Source of the DNA: Antedon mediterranea | Taxonomy: Eukaryota > Echinodermata > Crinoidea > Comatulida > Antedonidae | NCBI RefSeq assembly: GCF_964355755.1 | Contig: NC_092673.1 | Span: 17,677,001-17,741,000, forward strand | Direction: 5' to 3' | DNA: 64,000 bases | In this document: in pieces, positions 30,101 to 34,339 of the stretch | Layout: each line of letters starts with the position of its first letter | Numbering within the stretch: position 1 is the stretch's first letter | Position numbers and translations under genes: made by a program | Notes under the pieces: model-generated | Database searches by the model: none | What the model saw: only the letters and a program-made list of their open reading frames with translations | What the model was told of the DNA's origin: nothing

Positions 30101-30282
30101 AAAATATTGTGGTGTTTTATGAATTTATATTCATTATTCATAATCTTAAAAAAACAATTACAATTTCCACAATAATCATGATAACTGTTATACTAAATTG
30201 ATTGATACTGTTTTTCATCCGTATAGATCTCTCAGAGGATGATGAAGACTTAAGTCACAGACTTAGTCCAACGATGCAATAA
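68..30282 (+). CDS. Gene A: ANK-Roc-COR-DED protein (5' partial, multi-exon)
   Basis: Spliced coding region running in from the left edge; the stop codon TAA is at 30280-30282. Coding exons: 68-178, 952-1059, 1279-1386, 1609-1716, 1938-2045, 9061-9145, 15412-15504, 16789-16936, 17233-17318, 17645-17709, 18922-18994, 21241-21398, 21818-21907, 22095-22268, 22503-22754, 23268-23462, 23719-23913, 24156-24458, 24556-24627, 25259-25475, 26067-26102, 26543-26584, 28138-28164, 28424-28480, 28871-29410, 29568-29618, 30227-30282. All introns are GT-AG and all phases agree, giving 1185 residues. Domains: ankyrin repeats, Roc GTPase (P-loop GQEGVGKT, G3 DHGG, G4 THKG), COR, CxxC module, basic and acidic linkers, death-effector-like exon. 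The order resembles DAPK1 without its kinase. The predicted role is GTP-switched death-fold signalling (inference). The gene looks intact apart from dead ankyrin modules that must be skipped. The exon model is my reading and has no transcript support. Confidence 0.85.
179..951 (+). repeat. Intron built of family-specific repeat DNA
   Basis: No coding exon is seen here. The block from about 235 (starting GAGAGAAAAAAGTAAG) to about 800 recurs at 2100-2700, 2950-4900 (split), 47050-47460, 47990-49990 (split), 54665-55760 and 59360-60240. It is therefore an ancestral intron segment copied along with the ankyrin exons rather than a dispersed transposon. Confidence 0.7.
952..1059 (+). CDS. Gene A ankyrin exon A2
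   Basis: 36 codons, phase 0-0, acceptor CCTTTCCAG, donor GTAATG. Framework DGDTLLHSYL and TLEIVTCLIQHG; variable segment RNDRIP between the helices; ends LALQNK. Confidence 0.85.
1279..1386 (+). CDS. Gene A ankyrin exon A3
   Basis: 36 codons, phase 0-0, acceptor CCTTTCCAG, donor GTATTG. Starts YGNTPLHSYL, variable segment WSVHTP, then the usual second helix and VALQNK. Exon starts at 952, 1279, 1609 and 1938 are 327, 330 and 329 bp apart, so exon plus intron is a tandem unit. Confidence 0.87.
1609..1716 (+). CDS. Gene A ankyrin exon A4
   Basis: 36 codons, phase 0-0. Starts NGDTLLHYCL, variable segment RRGYPP, ends VALQNE (the others mostly end QNK). Acceptor CCTTTCCAG, donor GTAATG. Confidence 0.87.
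1938..2045 (+). CDS. Gene A ankyrin exon A5
   Basis: 36 codons, phase 0-0. Starts NGDTLLHSYL, variable segment GTGYTP, then TLEIVTCLIQHGVPVALQNK. It is the last intact full-length ankyrin module before the broken ones. The phase allows direct splicing to the terminal ankyrin exon at 9061. Confidence 0.87.
2871..2894 (+). pseudogene. Deletion remnant of an ankyrin exon
   Basis: Only the last two dozen bases of an ankyrin exon remain, followed by an intact donor GTAATG. The intron motif ending TCAGTATT runs straight into ACACCAACAACATTGC, so acceptor, first helix and second helix are gone. The same deletion product sits in gene B at 50232-50255, so the loss predates the split of the two copies. 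Confidence 0.7.
3034..4204 (-). mobile_element. Helentron-like element, family 1
   Basis: 1171-bp insertion in repeated intron DNA. The uninterrupted copy (for example near 59441) reads AATAACTAAATAGTTAT. Here it is split after AATAACTAA with no target duplication, which is an A^A join, or T^T on the element strand. On the minus strand the element starts TTGGTTATCCGC and ends with a hairpin (AACTCGTC paired with GACGAGTT) followed by TAAATCTAG. A 3' hairpin close to a CTAG terminus and T^T insertion fit non-autonomous Helentrons. The interior is rich in alternating CGCG/GCGC motifs and has no convincing coding sequence. Confidence 0.65.
5423..5515 (+). pseudogene. Ankyrin exon A6, broken by a LINE
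   Basis: A normal acceptor (CCTTTCCAG) opens an exon starting DGNTPLHVYF with variable segment RRSRLIP, second helix TLKIVTFLIQHG. Within the following CACC the exon is cut by a 5'-truncated LINE and has no donor. One extra G is present before the junction. The exon is probably skipped; being phase 0 this costs no frame. Confidence 0.75.
5516..8252 (+). mobile_element. Non-LTR retrotransposon (CR1/Jockey-like), 5' truncated, decayed
   Basis: The element begins inside a PHD-type finger (paired Cys and His, then WCCHLC). An APE-type endonuclease follows (VNARSLLPKISEL, ETHLDSSI, GVCYRPP, GDTN, SDHFPI). Reverse transcriptase comes next: SGFRQSFSTDHCL, DIQKAFDCVSHDLL and YADDS at about 7780. Damage seen: an in-frame TAG at 6405-6407 after SDHFPI; a frameshift near 7650; and a TAG at 7868-7870 where the family normally has Trp before the KTE motif. 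The 3' end is missing: sequence jumps at about 8252 to intron DNA matching 62063. Family placement is approximate. Confidence 0.85.
8278..8297 (+). pseudogene. Second remnant of an ankyrin exon
   Basis: GCAGCATTGCAAAATAGG followed by GTAATG is the tail of an ankyrin exon without acceptor or body. The same remnant is found at 62088-62105 in gene B, upstream of the terminal ankyrin exon in both genes. Confidence 0.55.
8298..9060 (+). repeat. Intron segment duplicated in gene B
   Basis: This stretch is closely matched by 62106-62867, including the CTCTCTCTCT tract, the motif GGCGGTAGACTATAAAC and the sequence up to the next acceptor. It gives a direct measure of divergence between the two tandem genes. 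No exon is seen inside. Confidence 0.75.
9061..9145 (+). CDS. Gene A terminal ankyrin exon
   Basis: Exon of 85 bases, phase 0 in and phase 1 out (acceptor TTTTTAATAG, donor GTAAGT). It starts DGNTPVSVLE and ends KTELLNFFK, a degenerate capping repeat. The phase switch from 0 to 1 joins the ankyrin block to the rest of the protein. The equivalent exon of gene B is 62868-62952. Confidence 0.8.
9331..11615. mobile_element. DNA element with long inverted repeats (about 2.3 kb)
   Basis: The left end AGTAAAGAATAAGAGGAGG is inverted at the right end (CTCCTCTTATTCTTTAA). CATGG flanks both sides (9326-9330 and 11616-11620), a possible 5-bp target duplication. Similarity of the arms continues inward for about 200 bases (for example TTACGTAAC near 9495 and 11500; GCTTAAGCATAG near 9408 inverted near 11545). 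No transposase was recognised. A G-rich tract lies near 11065-11100. Confidence 0.65.
11625..13089. other. Intron DNA without recognised gene
   Basis: AT-rich sequence inside the long intron. The part near 11800-11960 could be the 3' tail of the minus-strand LINE that follows (TTTATTCATCAATACATC repeats). A 96-codon open frame at 12164-12454 shows no motif and was not called. Confidence 0.4.
13090..14260 (-). mobile_element. Dead non-LTR reverse transcriptase on the minus strand
   Basis: Reading the minus strand from 14260 downward gives reverse-transcriptase blocks in order: EQSGFRKGFRTLDNI, FVDLKRALDSTNH, IGIQQGSPLP, then YAADLLLF at about 13830. Next come the thumb-like KSYTYLEVVFNSNGQWNN at about 13660 and the C-terminal SELGRLSLNI at about 13350. 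Several frames are needed, so the copy is frameshifted. The usual YADD has become YAAD, so the first catalytic aspartate is lost. It sits antisense in the long intron of gene A. Confidence 0.75.
14261..15411. other. Intron DNA, nothing recognised
   Basis: AT-rich sequence between the dead LINE and the next exon of gene A. No open frame, TIR pair or tandem array was identified. Confidence 0.4.
15412..15504 (+). CDS. Gene A linker exon before Roc
   Basis: 93 bases, phase 1-1 (acceptor CATTTTTTTAG, donor GTAAGT). It encodes a polar, Gln/Lys-rich linker starting NLPSTTVEQFQTQFQKQTSD, probably a flexible or helical spacer between ankyrin block and GTPase. No family match was recognised. Confidence 0.75.
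15809..16722 (+). mobile_element. Helentron-like element, family 2, copy A
   Basis: The 5' end is TTAGGTTATATGCAT. Near the 3' end ATGCATATAACC recurs, then a hairpin (AATTCGTCA paired with TGACGAATT), then AAATTCTAG followed by T. Subterminal pairing between the 5' end and a site just inside the 3' hairpin is a Helentron trait. Copies B (34340-35667) and C (44160-46452, opposite strand) share termini and body. It has an internal deletion near its 5' end relative to copy C. Confidence 0.65.
16325..16390 (+). other. tRNA-like pol III promoter inside the Helentron-like element
   Basis: TAGCTCGGTGG resembles an A box and GAGATCGAGTCTC a B box, about 45 bases apart. The same pair is conserved in copies B (35271-35335) and C (45358-45415, minus strand; B box GAGTTCGAGTCTC). 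A clean cloverleaf with acceptor stem was not found, so this is a tRNA-derived segment and not a tRNA gene. Confidence 0.5.
16789..16936 (+). CDS. Gene A Roc exon 1 (P-loop)
   Basis: 148 bases, phase 1 in and 2 out. It encodes a helix ending in LGMLKVIGQEGVGKTCLINA; GQEGVGKT is the Walker A/G1 motif of the Roc GTPase, with Lys and Thr for phosphate and magnesium binding. The hydrophobic strand MLKVIG before it is typical. The exon ends LGK(M/I) across the junction. Confidence 0.88.
17233..17318 (+). CDS. Gene A Roc exon 2 (switch I region)
   Basis: 86 bases, phase 2 in and 1 out, acceptor TATCTCAG. It reads FEEEHKVTDGIAVIRTVSTT; TDGI is where Roc proteins carry the G2/switch I threonine followed by a strand. 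The following WKEAKADS leads into an insert not typical of compact Roc domains. Confidence 0.82.
17645..17709 (+). CDS. Gene A Roc insert exon (basic)
   Basis: 65 bases, phase 1 in and 0 out. It encodes NPSKQYTKIVTDKLREKKTK, a lysine-rich predicted helix inserted between switch I and G3. No known domain was recognised. The phases on both sides fit only with this exon included. Confidence 0.75.
17783..18710. mobile_element. TIR element, CTTACGCCCG ends (928 bp)
   Basis: Ends CTTACGCCCGTATTCTTAAA and, inverted, TTTAAGAATACGGGCGTAAG. Inner parts (CTTTAGTCGTAGTTCGA) are also inverted. A short fragment of the same family (CGTATTCTTAAACCGGAC) is at about 36950. No clear target duplication and no transposase. 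Confidence 0.65.
18922..18994 (+). CDS. Gene A Roc insert exon (acidic, low complexity)
   Basis: 73 bases, phase 0 in and 1 out. It reads IEIKPLTDDDDGIVV then DYNNDGNND, an Asp/Asn-rich loop inserted in the GTPase. The coding bases (GATGATGATGATGG, AACGATGGCAACAATGATGG) look like the imperfect repeats in the intron at 21000-21160, so the exon may have grown from such a repeat. Confidence 0.7.
19019..19759. other. Intron DNA without recognised gene
   Basis: Contains short inverted and direct motifs (ATCGAGAACGATGATATTGACT and its partner at 19191) but no open frame or exon of gene A. Probably decayed transposon sequence. Confidence 0.3.
19763..20599. mobile_element. Harbinger-like MITE (837 bp) with TTA duplication
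   Basis: Inverted ends AGCCCCTTTCTCACAGA and CTGTGAGAAAGGGGCT, flanked by TTA on both sides (19760-19762 and 20600-20602). A 3-bp TTA/TAA duplication is typical of PIF/Harbinger elements. The inside is a mosaic of CCGGCAT and TATACCGG motifs without a credible transposase. Confidence 0.7.
21000..21160. repeat. Imperfect GATGATAATGAC microsatellite
   Basis: Simple repeats of AATGATGATAATGAC type in the intron just upstream of the G3 exon. Composition matches the low-complexity coding exon at 18922. Confidence 0.7.
21241..21398 (+). CDS. Gene A Roc exon with G3 motif
   Basis: 158 bases, phase 1 in and 0 out. An acidic, charged helix (VIKKLEEKKEDPLEE) precedes TFNIWDHGGQLIYHGIHR. WDHGGQ is the DxxG (G3/switch II) motif in the form typical of Roc domains (WDFGGQ in relatives). 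The aspartate and second glycine are intact. Confidence 0.88.
21818..21907 (+). CDS. Gene A Roc exon, strand after switch II
   Basis: 90 bases, phase 0-0, acceptor TTTGCAG, donor GTAAGT. Encodes MFMTLQALYIVVFDLSVDLN, the hydrophobic strand seen in Roc domains as alYllVfdl after the G3 helix. Confidence 0.87.
22095..22268 (+). CDS. Gene A Roc exon with G4 motif
   Basis: 174 bases, phase 0-0. It contains W-N-L-Q-F-I-L helix residues, an acidic turn and PTILIVGTHKGKLGETETEQ. THKG stands where G4 normally reads T/N-K/H-x-D, so the base-specifying aspartate is a glycine here. The exon must use the weak donor GTTTAT at 22269, because the better-looking donor AAGG|GTAAGC at 22230 would change frame and hit a stop soon after the next acceptor. 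Confidence 0.75.
22352..22414 (+). other. Intronic hairpin (26-bp stem, 11-nt loop)
   Basis: The left arm starting GAATACTGTATCGAATAC pairs with the right arm 22389-22414 ending GTATTCTATACAGTACTC. There are two mismatches over 26 pairs, around the loop CAAAAGTTCTT. The size would suit a small-RNA precursor or a fold-back remnant; nothing shows it is transcribed as such. Confidence 0.5.
22503..22754 (+). CDS. Gene A end of Roc and start of COR
   Basis: 252 bases, phase 0-0. It starts TKKAFKKIRDALKQKEFIKH, a long helix, then VYFAVENSQE, which matches the conserved FxVEN/S element near G5 and the Roc-COR boundary. PLKWMRFRCDLHDLRRKKHF follows, matching the first COR helices (a conserved Trp followed by a leucine pattern). 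Confidence 0.87.
23268..23462 (+). CDS. Gene A COR exon 2
   Basis: 195 bases, phase 0-0. FLLNFLYDLGEIVYRPDN and LLKDKAVLDPMQLVEIVTAF correspond to the COR signature of a helix ending hdlGxixyf and then a strand of the form vilDPxWLvd. Confidence 0.9.
23719..23913 (+). CDS. Gene A COR exon 3
   Basis: 195 bases, phase 0-0, acceptor TTTTTTAG. FDKLDKGILEEKLLQKLWKE matches the COR segment where a Gly-hydrophobic turn is followed by a helix ending LW. NFEFLVALMIQLGFICER is the next core helix. Confidence 0.9.
24156..24458 (+). CDS. Gene A COR exon 4 (C-terminal COR)
   Basis: 303 bases, phase 0-0. SFFVPLRLAF then SISIYYDFKGYLPDVLFPYM is the C-terminal COR pattern (fxvPsxL ... lxydFxgflPxglfxrl), the part that mediates dimerisation in Roco proteins. 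It finishes in a helix EDERKFLLK. Confidence 0.9.
24556..24627 (+). CDS. Gene A small exon after COR
   Basis: 72 bases, phase 0-0 (acceptor CTTTTTTTAG, donor GTTTGT). Strand-like VTIKRTP then a polar stretch NETSNDEPSSEACKE; probably a loop between the last COR strands. Being symmetric, it could be skipped in frame. Confidence 0.72.
24628..25258. other. AT-rich intron with internal duplication
   Basis: Two related stretches (around 24890-24950 and 25020-25070, ATAACATTxATTAxTAACAA type) are the only structure seen. No exon. Confidence 0.35.
25259..25475 (+). CDS. Gene A Cys-containing module after COR
   Basis: 217 bases, phase 0 in and 1 out. It starts with helix VLLTIQKSFAPS, then RCILCDVCSD with a CxxCxxC cluster, a His (KKHIL), and a later Cys in KLKCTKTGKSV. 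Many Roco and STAND-type proteins carry a similar short zinc-ribbon-like segment of the form CPxC ... lxC ... v after COR. Metal binding is inferred only. Confidence 0.8.
26067..26102 (+). CDS. Gene A basic microexon 1
   Basis: 36 bases, phase 1-1, acceptor TTTATTTGCAG, donor GTAATT. Encodes DETEKKRRNSDQ. It is a tandem duplicate of the next microexon, with its intron (GGACCCAATGGTGTCCACTT just upstream of both). Confidence 0.72.
26543..26584 (+). CDS. Gene A basic microexon 2
   Basis: 42 bases, phase 1-1, acceptor TTTATTTGCAG, donor GTGATT. Encodes DEIGKGRKRRKTDQ; KGRKRRK looks like a monopartite nuclear localisation signal. It is a duplicate of 26067-26102. Skipping either or both keeps the frame. 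Confidence 0.72.
26660..27125. repeat. Inverted repeat around AACGCACAA
   Basis: The segment near 26968-27015 (AACGCACAATTCTAAGTTTG) is inverted at 27075-27122 (CTAACGCACAAATTTAGACT). The pair probably marks one end of a decayed DNA transposon. A 76-codon open frame between 26833 and 27063 lies in it and has no motif. Confidence 0.45.
27386..27688 (+). pseudogene. LINE reverse transcriptase fragment
   Basis: One open frame holds LVNKLKFGKSPGEDGITS then FNLSLSTGTIPNDWMKV, the N-terminal reverse-transcriptase blocks (kxgKSPGxDGI, G.xPxxWK) of CR1-type LINEs. Nothing before or after continues it. It lies in an intron of gene A, same strand. Confidence 0.75.
28138..28164 (+). CDS. Gene A microexon 3
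   Basis: 27 bases, phase 1-1, acceptor TTGTTACAG, donor GTATGT. Encodes DDVGTSSNQ. Short and symmetric, so a candidate cassette exon; called from phase and splice sites only. Confidence 0.55.
28424..28480 (+). CDS. Gene A acidic/Ser exon upstream of the death-fold exon
   Basis: 57 bases, phase 1-1, acceptor ATTTTTAG, donor GTAAGA. Reads GSSDEDEREGTSRSHQQSE. Its second half (TSRSHQQSE) recurs in the exon at 29568 (SSSHQCEQSE) on the other side of the death-fold exon, so the two are likely duplicates. Confidence 0.7.
28871..29410 (+). CDS. Gene A death-effector-like exon
   Basis: A single 540-base exon, phase 1-1, coding about 180 residues. First half: RWLRFLLFDKLDVGEI, HDLLNVLEAKGLIL, NVNLLLEITKLSDIKYAKDL. 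This is the six-helix pattern of a death effector domain (FLLxD ... DLLxxLExxGLL ... NLxxLxElxxxI). The RxDL motif of helix 6 is replaced (KYAKDL). Second half: YRKRLFKALKQVDPRALRN and WDAVLYLEIQQLLADDPDKI, another helical unit of similar length, possibly a diverged second DED. The expected role is homotypic assembly with other death-fold proteins (known for the family, inferred here). Being one symmetric exon, it can be included or skipped as a block. Confidence 0.82.
29568..29618 (+). CDS. Gene A Ser/Gln exon downstream of the death-fold exon
   Basis: 51 bases, phase 1-1. The acceptor is the AG at 29566-29567 (GGCAATAG): using the AG seven bases earlier (29559-29560) gives a stop after six codons. 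Encodes RRNETASSSHQCEQSE, related to 28424-28480. The two competing acceptors could give a truncated form ending soon after the death fold. Confidence 0.65.
30227..30282 (+). CDS. Gene A last coding exon
   Basis: Acceptor CCGTATAG, phase 1. Encodes DLSEDDEDLSHRLSPTMQ then TAA at 30280-30282. Short acidic tail without a known motif. Confidence 0.72.
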
Positions 30283-30439
30283 ACATGGACATTCTATTCA
30301 TACAAGAATTAGACAAAGTGTTAAAGTGTTGAAAACTGGTACCAGTACAATCTACCTGTTAACTCTTTTATCTGTGAATTGAGTAGCGATTTGGTTGCGA
30401 TGTAATGTTAGCGTGTCATACTAAATTTCCCCTTGTTTT

Positions 30440-30847
30440 ATGAGAAAGTATCCCCTGAATAGGGGTGTCCTAAAGAAGGGATTTACTCCAGTAGTAAAGA
30501 GGAGGGGTGTGTCCCCTGAATAGGGATGTGTCCCCTGAATAGGGTTGTCTTAAAGAAGGGGTTTGCTCCAGTAGTAAAGAGGAGGGGTGTGTCCCCTGAA
30601 TAAGGGTGTCTTAAAAAAGGGATTTACTCCAGTAGTAAAGAGGAGGGGTGTGTCCCCTGAATCTGGATGTGTCCCCTGAATAGGGGTGTCCTAAAGAAGG
30701 GGTTTACTCCAGTAGTAAAGAGGAGGGGTGTGTCCCTTGAATAGGGATGTGTCCCCTGAATAGGGGTGTCCTAAAGAAGGGGTTTACTCCAGTAGTACAG
30801 AGGAGGGGTGTGTTCCCTGAACAGGGGTATGTCCCCTGAATAGGATT
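30440..30847 (+). repeat. 3' UTR minisatellite
   Basis: About five imperfect copies of a 61-81 bp unit containing CCCCTGAATAGGGGTGTC, CTAAAGAAGGGGTTTACTCC and AGTAGTAAAGAGGAGGGG. Each unit has short self-complementary parts (CCCCTGAATAGGGG). It lies about 160 bases after the stop codon, so it is probably transcribed in the 3' UTR of gene A. Confidence 0.85.
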
Positions 30848-32048
30848 TCAGTGTACTAAACAGTACATGAATGTTGGTAACAAAGAAAAGACGACAAAAC
30901 AAATACTGGAACATTTACAAAAAATAACAGTAGGTCTACAAGCATGTGGGTATAAAACATTGCTACTGTTCCTGTTGCAGACATTACATATTGCTATATT
31001 TAGAGATAAGACCATTTTAACTGTTTTTATATTTTGTTGTGCATTTATATTAGAGTCTCTATGTTGAGATTACAGCCAAAAATCAAATGACAAACATACA
31101 TTTTTTGAATAAGAATTGATTTAAGTAAGAAGAATATGTGCTACCTCAGACCTCAATGCCATAAACGAATAATATATTAATAAATTAATTTTAGATTATA
31201 ATTAGAATGTCTTGAGGAACAGAATATCTCAACTTAAATAATATGCCTATTTTCTTACATTTTGAAATAAACTATGAATATTATTTTTCCATGAAAGAAA
31301 TTTATCAAACAAGACTTTCTCTACTTCATTTATTACATTCTATCCAATTAAGAGATCCAATTTTGTTTAAAATGTTCCTTCTGTTTTGAAAAATAATTAA
31401 AAAAAAAAAAAATAATCCACTCTTGATTCCCCTTTTTATAAAAAAAATATTTTCCCCTGAAGGAATTCAACCTTGCTTGTCAAATGAAACGACAACATTA
31501 TAGTACAGTACAGTAAATGAACTGAGATTAAATATTAATTAATTATCCAATTTTTTTTTTAACTTGAGAGAATATCCAGTTAATCATATAGTTTTATATG
31601 CAGAATTACAAAACCAAAAATATATGCAAATGAGACCAGGTAAACGGAAGAACAGAATCAGAGCCATATATATAAAGTCGTAACTATATATATATGGCTC
31701 TGAACAGAATTAAATCCTTGCACCCTCTAATCCTTCCCCTTACCACACTAGACATAGACACAACTGTTCAATCTCAATGTGTTACTAAACGCCACTTCTC
31801 TAGCCCGTTTCCATATTTGATCCGATTATTAAACAAACAATGCTTAAATCTAAATTAATGTTTGATGAATTGTTTATACAGTAGTGTTCAATTTTTTTGT
31901 ACAGTACTCAATTATATATTTGTTATGAATGAATTTTATAATGTCTATTTGTTGAATGAATATATTTTGATGTTTTTTCACTTTTAATTCAATTTTAATT
32001 AAACTCAATTCAGTATGCTGCTATGTTTTAATGTTATTCATATTTTGT

Positions 32049-32054
32049 AATAAA
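32049..32054 (+). terminator. Candidate poly(A) signal of gene A
   Basis: AATAAA with GTTTATTTGT-type sequence about 35 bases downstream. Chosen because compact AT-rich UTR-like DNA ends here and CTAG-rich intergenic DNA begins about 400 bases later. Confidence 0.35.
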
Positions 32055-32444
32055 TACTAAATTATGAATGAAAAACTTATTTGTTTATTTGTAAGGATAG
32101 TGTTTTTTGAAGGGGGAGATTTTAACATCGAGGATATAAAATTATACGTTCTAGCTATTGTTAAAAATGTATTGTATATTATAGGAATATAATATCCATT
32201 TCAACAACCCGCTGGAGGTCGAGTAATAAAGTTCTTCGATAATATTGCAGCGATAAAAATATGTAGACAAATTGTGATTGCGCCCTCTATAAAAAATAAA
32301 GTTTTATAACCATCACACGCATTTTATACAGAAAGAATGTCCGAAACAAGAAGTAAGTTTTGTTTCATTATCATACCATATCATATACGGAATTCTTTAT
32401 ACTGTGTTGTTTTAATAGCAGGTCTTTTTTTGGATCTTATATTC

Positions 32445-32625
32445 GTATCCTAGGGCTAGGCTATAGGCCCTACCTAGCTAGCTAACAAACTAGGCGAGGT
32501 CAGGTCTAGGCCCTAGAATAGTAGGCTAGGTAGCCTACTAGTAGGGCCTAGGCCTCTACTACTACTACTACTAGCTCTAGGCCGAACCATCTACGTACTA
32601 CACTACTAGGCCTAGGGGCGCTAGT
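32445..32625. repeat. AGGCCTAG-rich island
   Basis: Very dense in CTAG, GGCC and CCTAGG tetramers with a (CTA)n run near 32560. Smaller patches of the same kind lie near 33905-33980, 38890-38960 and 39585-39665. No gene. Confidence 0.6.
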
Positions 32626-32640
32626 TCCGTTTCGCACCTG

Positions 32641-33418
32641 TCTTTTATTTCGACTCCAAATGTGTTAAGGAACTTTATCCTGAATACCACACTTTAGAAT
32701 TAGACCTCATAAGTACTTTTACGATGGAGAATCACAGAAAAAGTAACAAATATATCCTTTAAATCGATGAAACACTCCATGTTCAATATTGACATTTCTA
32801 TGGAGCGCCAAAAGAGCAACTATAATAGAGGGCTAAAAAGGCAGTGGAATGCGCATATTTAATGCATCTATTGGTGAAAATTACGTTCAATTTAAATATA
32901 TTTTATCAATGTTAATACTAACTAAACTGTTGATACTGTACATGGTTTTCGACAAATCGACAAATTCATCATCATAAGATGTACTGTAGGTTATATACCT
33001 CAATGATCTAAATAATATCCGTTTTAGTCCTGGACATAGACCAATTAGATGCTGATTTAGGGTCGTTTAATAATGTTCTTTGAAAACAGCACATTATCGC
33101 CAGTAACATGTAACAATTGACAAAAAATTGTGAATTAAAACGTGTATTTCATAAATAGATGCATTAAAAGTAGACGCATTCCATTGAATTTTTAACCCTC
33201 TATTATAGTTGCTCTTTTGGCGCTCCATAGAGACGAAAAAAATGAACTTTGTGTATGCGAAATTTGCGAACGGTGTGCAAGAAACACGTCTGTAAAATCA
33301 TCAATTTAAAGGATTTACTTGTTACTTTTTATGTGATTCTTCTTCATACAAGTACTTATGAGGCTCCAATACTAAGGTGTGGTATTCAAAATAAGTTTGG
33401 AGTCGAAATAAAACAGCT
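32641..33418. mobile_element. Fold-back element, CGACTCCAAA arms (about 780 bp)
   Basis: Outer arms TTTATTTCGACTCCAAA (left) and TTTGGAGTCGAAATAAA (right); inner arms GGAGCGCCAAAAGAGCAACT near 32812 and its inverse near 33210. The copy at 42405-43079 shares the same arms. Open frames in it (33249-33528) have no motif. Confidence 0.65.
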
Positions 33419-33419
33419 A

Positions 33420-34339
33420 GGGCCAGGCATGGCCCAGGCGATCGGGGAGCCCAATAATGTTGTAAGACGATCGGGCACAAAATAAAAATGTAGGGTCTCA
33501 CAACTAAATGACAACTCAAGTCAAACAAATGTTTGTGCTCCCGAAGCCATCTTGCAGAGATGACCAGCTGAGAGTAAAAACGGAGAATATATTACAAGAA
33601 TGAGTAATCTGCAATTTTTGCATTAGAAATTTGTAACAGAGCGTGGATGCCCGCCCTCATGAGAGCGGATGTATACAGACTAAAGAAGACTTGATTTGAC
33701 AGATATTATGTCATATTAAATAGAATTATGATAATACAGTAGTAGAACCTTCATTTTACGTACGGTACGCGTGAGACCAAAAGACATACGTAAAACATGG
33801 GATTCGTAAAATCCAGGTTGACCTTAAATTGACCCCAAATACGTAGATTATAGCTAAAAAGGCTGCCATGTTTGCCTACAGTACTTTACTGCACAGCATG
33901 CAGGTGGTCACTAGCTAGGCCTTGCCTAGACTAATCTAGGCCAGGCTAGGAGGCCTAGCAAGATGTGAGGCCTAACTATGATATCTTCCTAACACTATCT
34001 TGTTTATATGAAGTTTGCAAACGATAGATAGGTAAACACGATTTATATTTTCTATTTAATAGGCTAGCATGCAAGACTGATTGGGAAGTCATGTGACTCA
34101 CAGAAGCAGTGACAATTATAACACCTTTTAGTCAAGTAGCGTCTGTTGATGTAGAGCTGTTCAGTTGGACTGCTTTACCAGTGGATGGAGGATTGTTTCC
34201 AGAGTAGGATACCAACAATTCTGTTGTTCAGATTTGTTGTAGTGTGAGTTTTTATATTATTTTAAAAGAATATTTAATTTGACTTACAGACTAATTAGAT
34301 GATATTAAATATCAATAATCAATAATATTAAATTAATGA
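33420..34339. other. Intergenic DNA; possible upstream exon of gene B
   Basis: No coding region. A stretch ending GATTTGTTGTAGT|GTGAGT at about 34244 could be a non-coding first exon of gene B, since the start-codon exon at 38498 has an acceptor in front. Weak evidence. Confidence 0.25.

Larger units (their letters stand above)
30283..32075 (+). other. Probable 3' UTR of gene A
   Basis: No further coding exon. An AATAAA at 32049-32054 followed by T/G-rich DNA is the best poly(A) candidate; another lies near 31265. A short hairpin is at 31658-31701 (AGAGCCATATATATA paired with TATATATATGGCTCT). Extent is inferred. Confidence 0.45.

Noticed and set aside
32341-32357. ATG followed by a donor-like AAGTAAGT as the first exon of gene B
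   Set aside because: The phase (1) does not match the acceptor at 40186 (needs 2), while the ATG at 38537 fits exactly.
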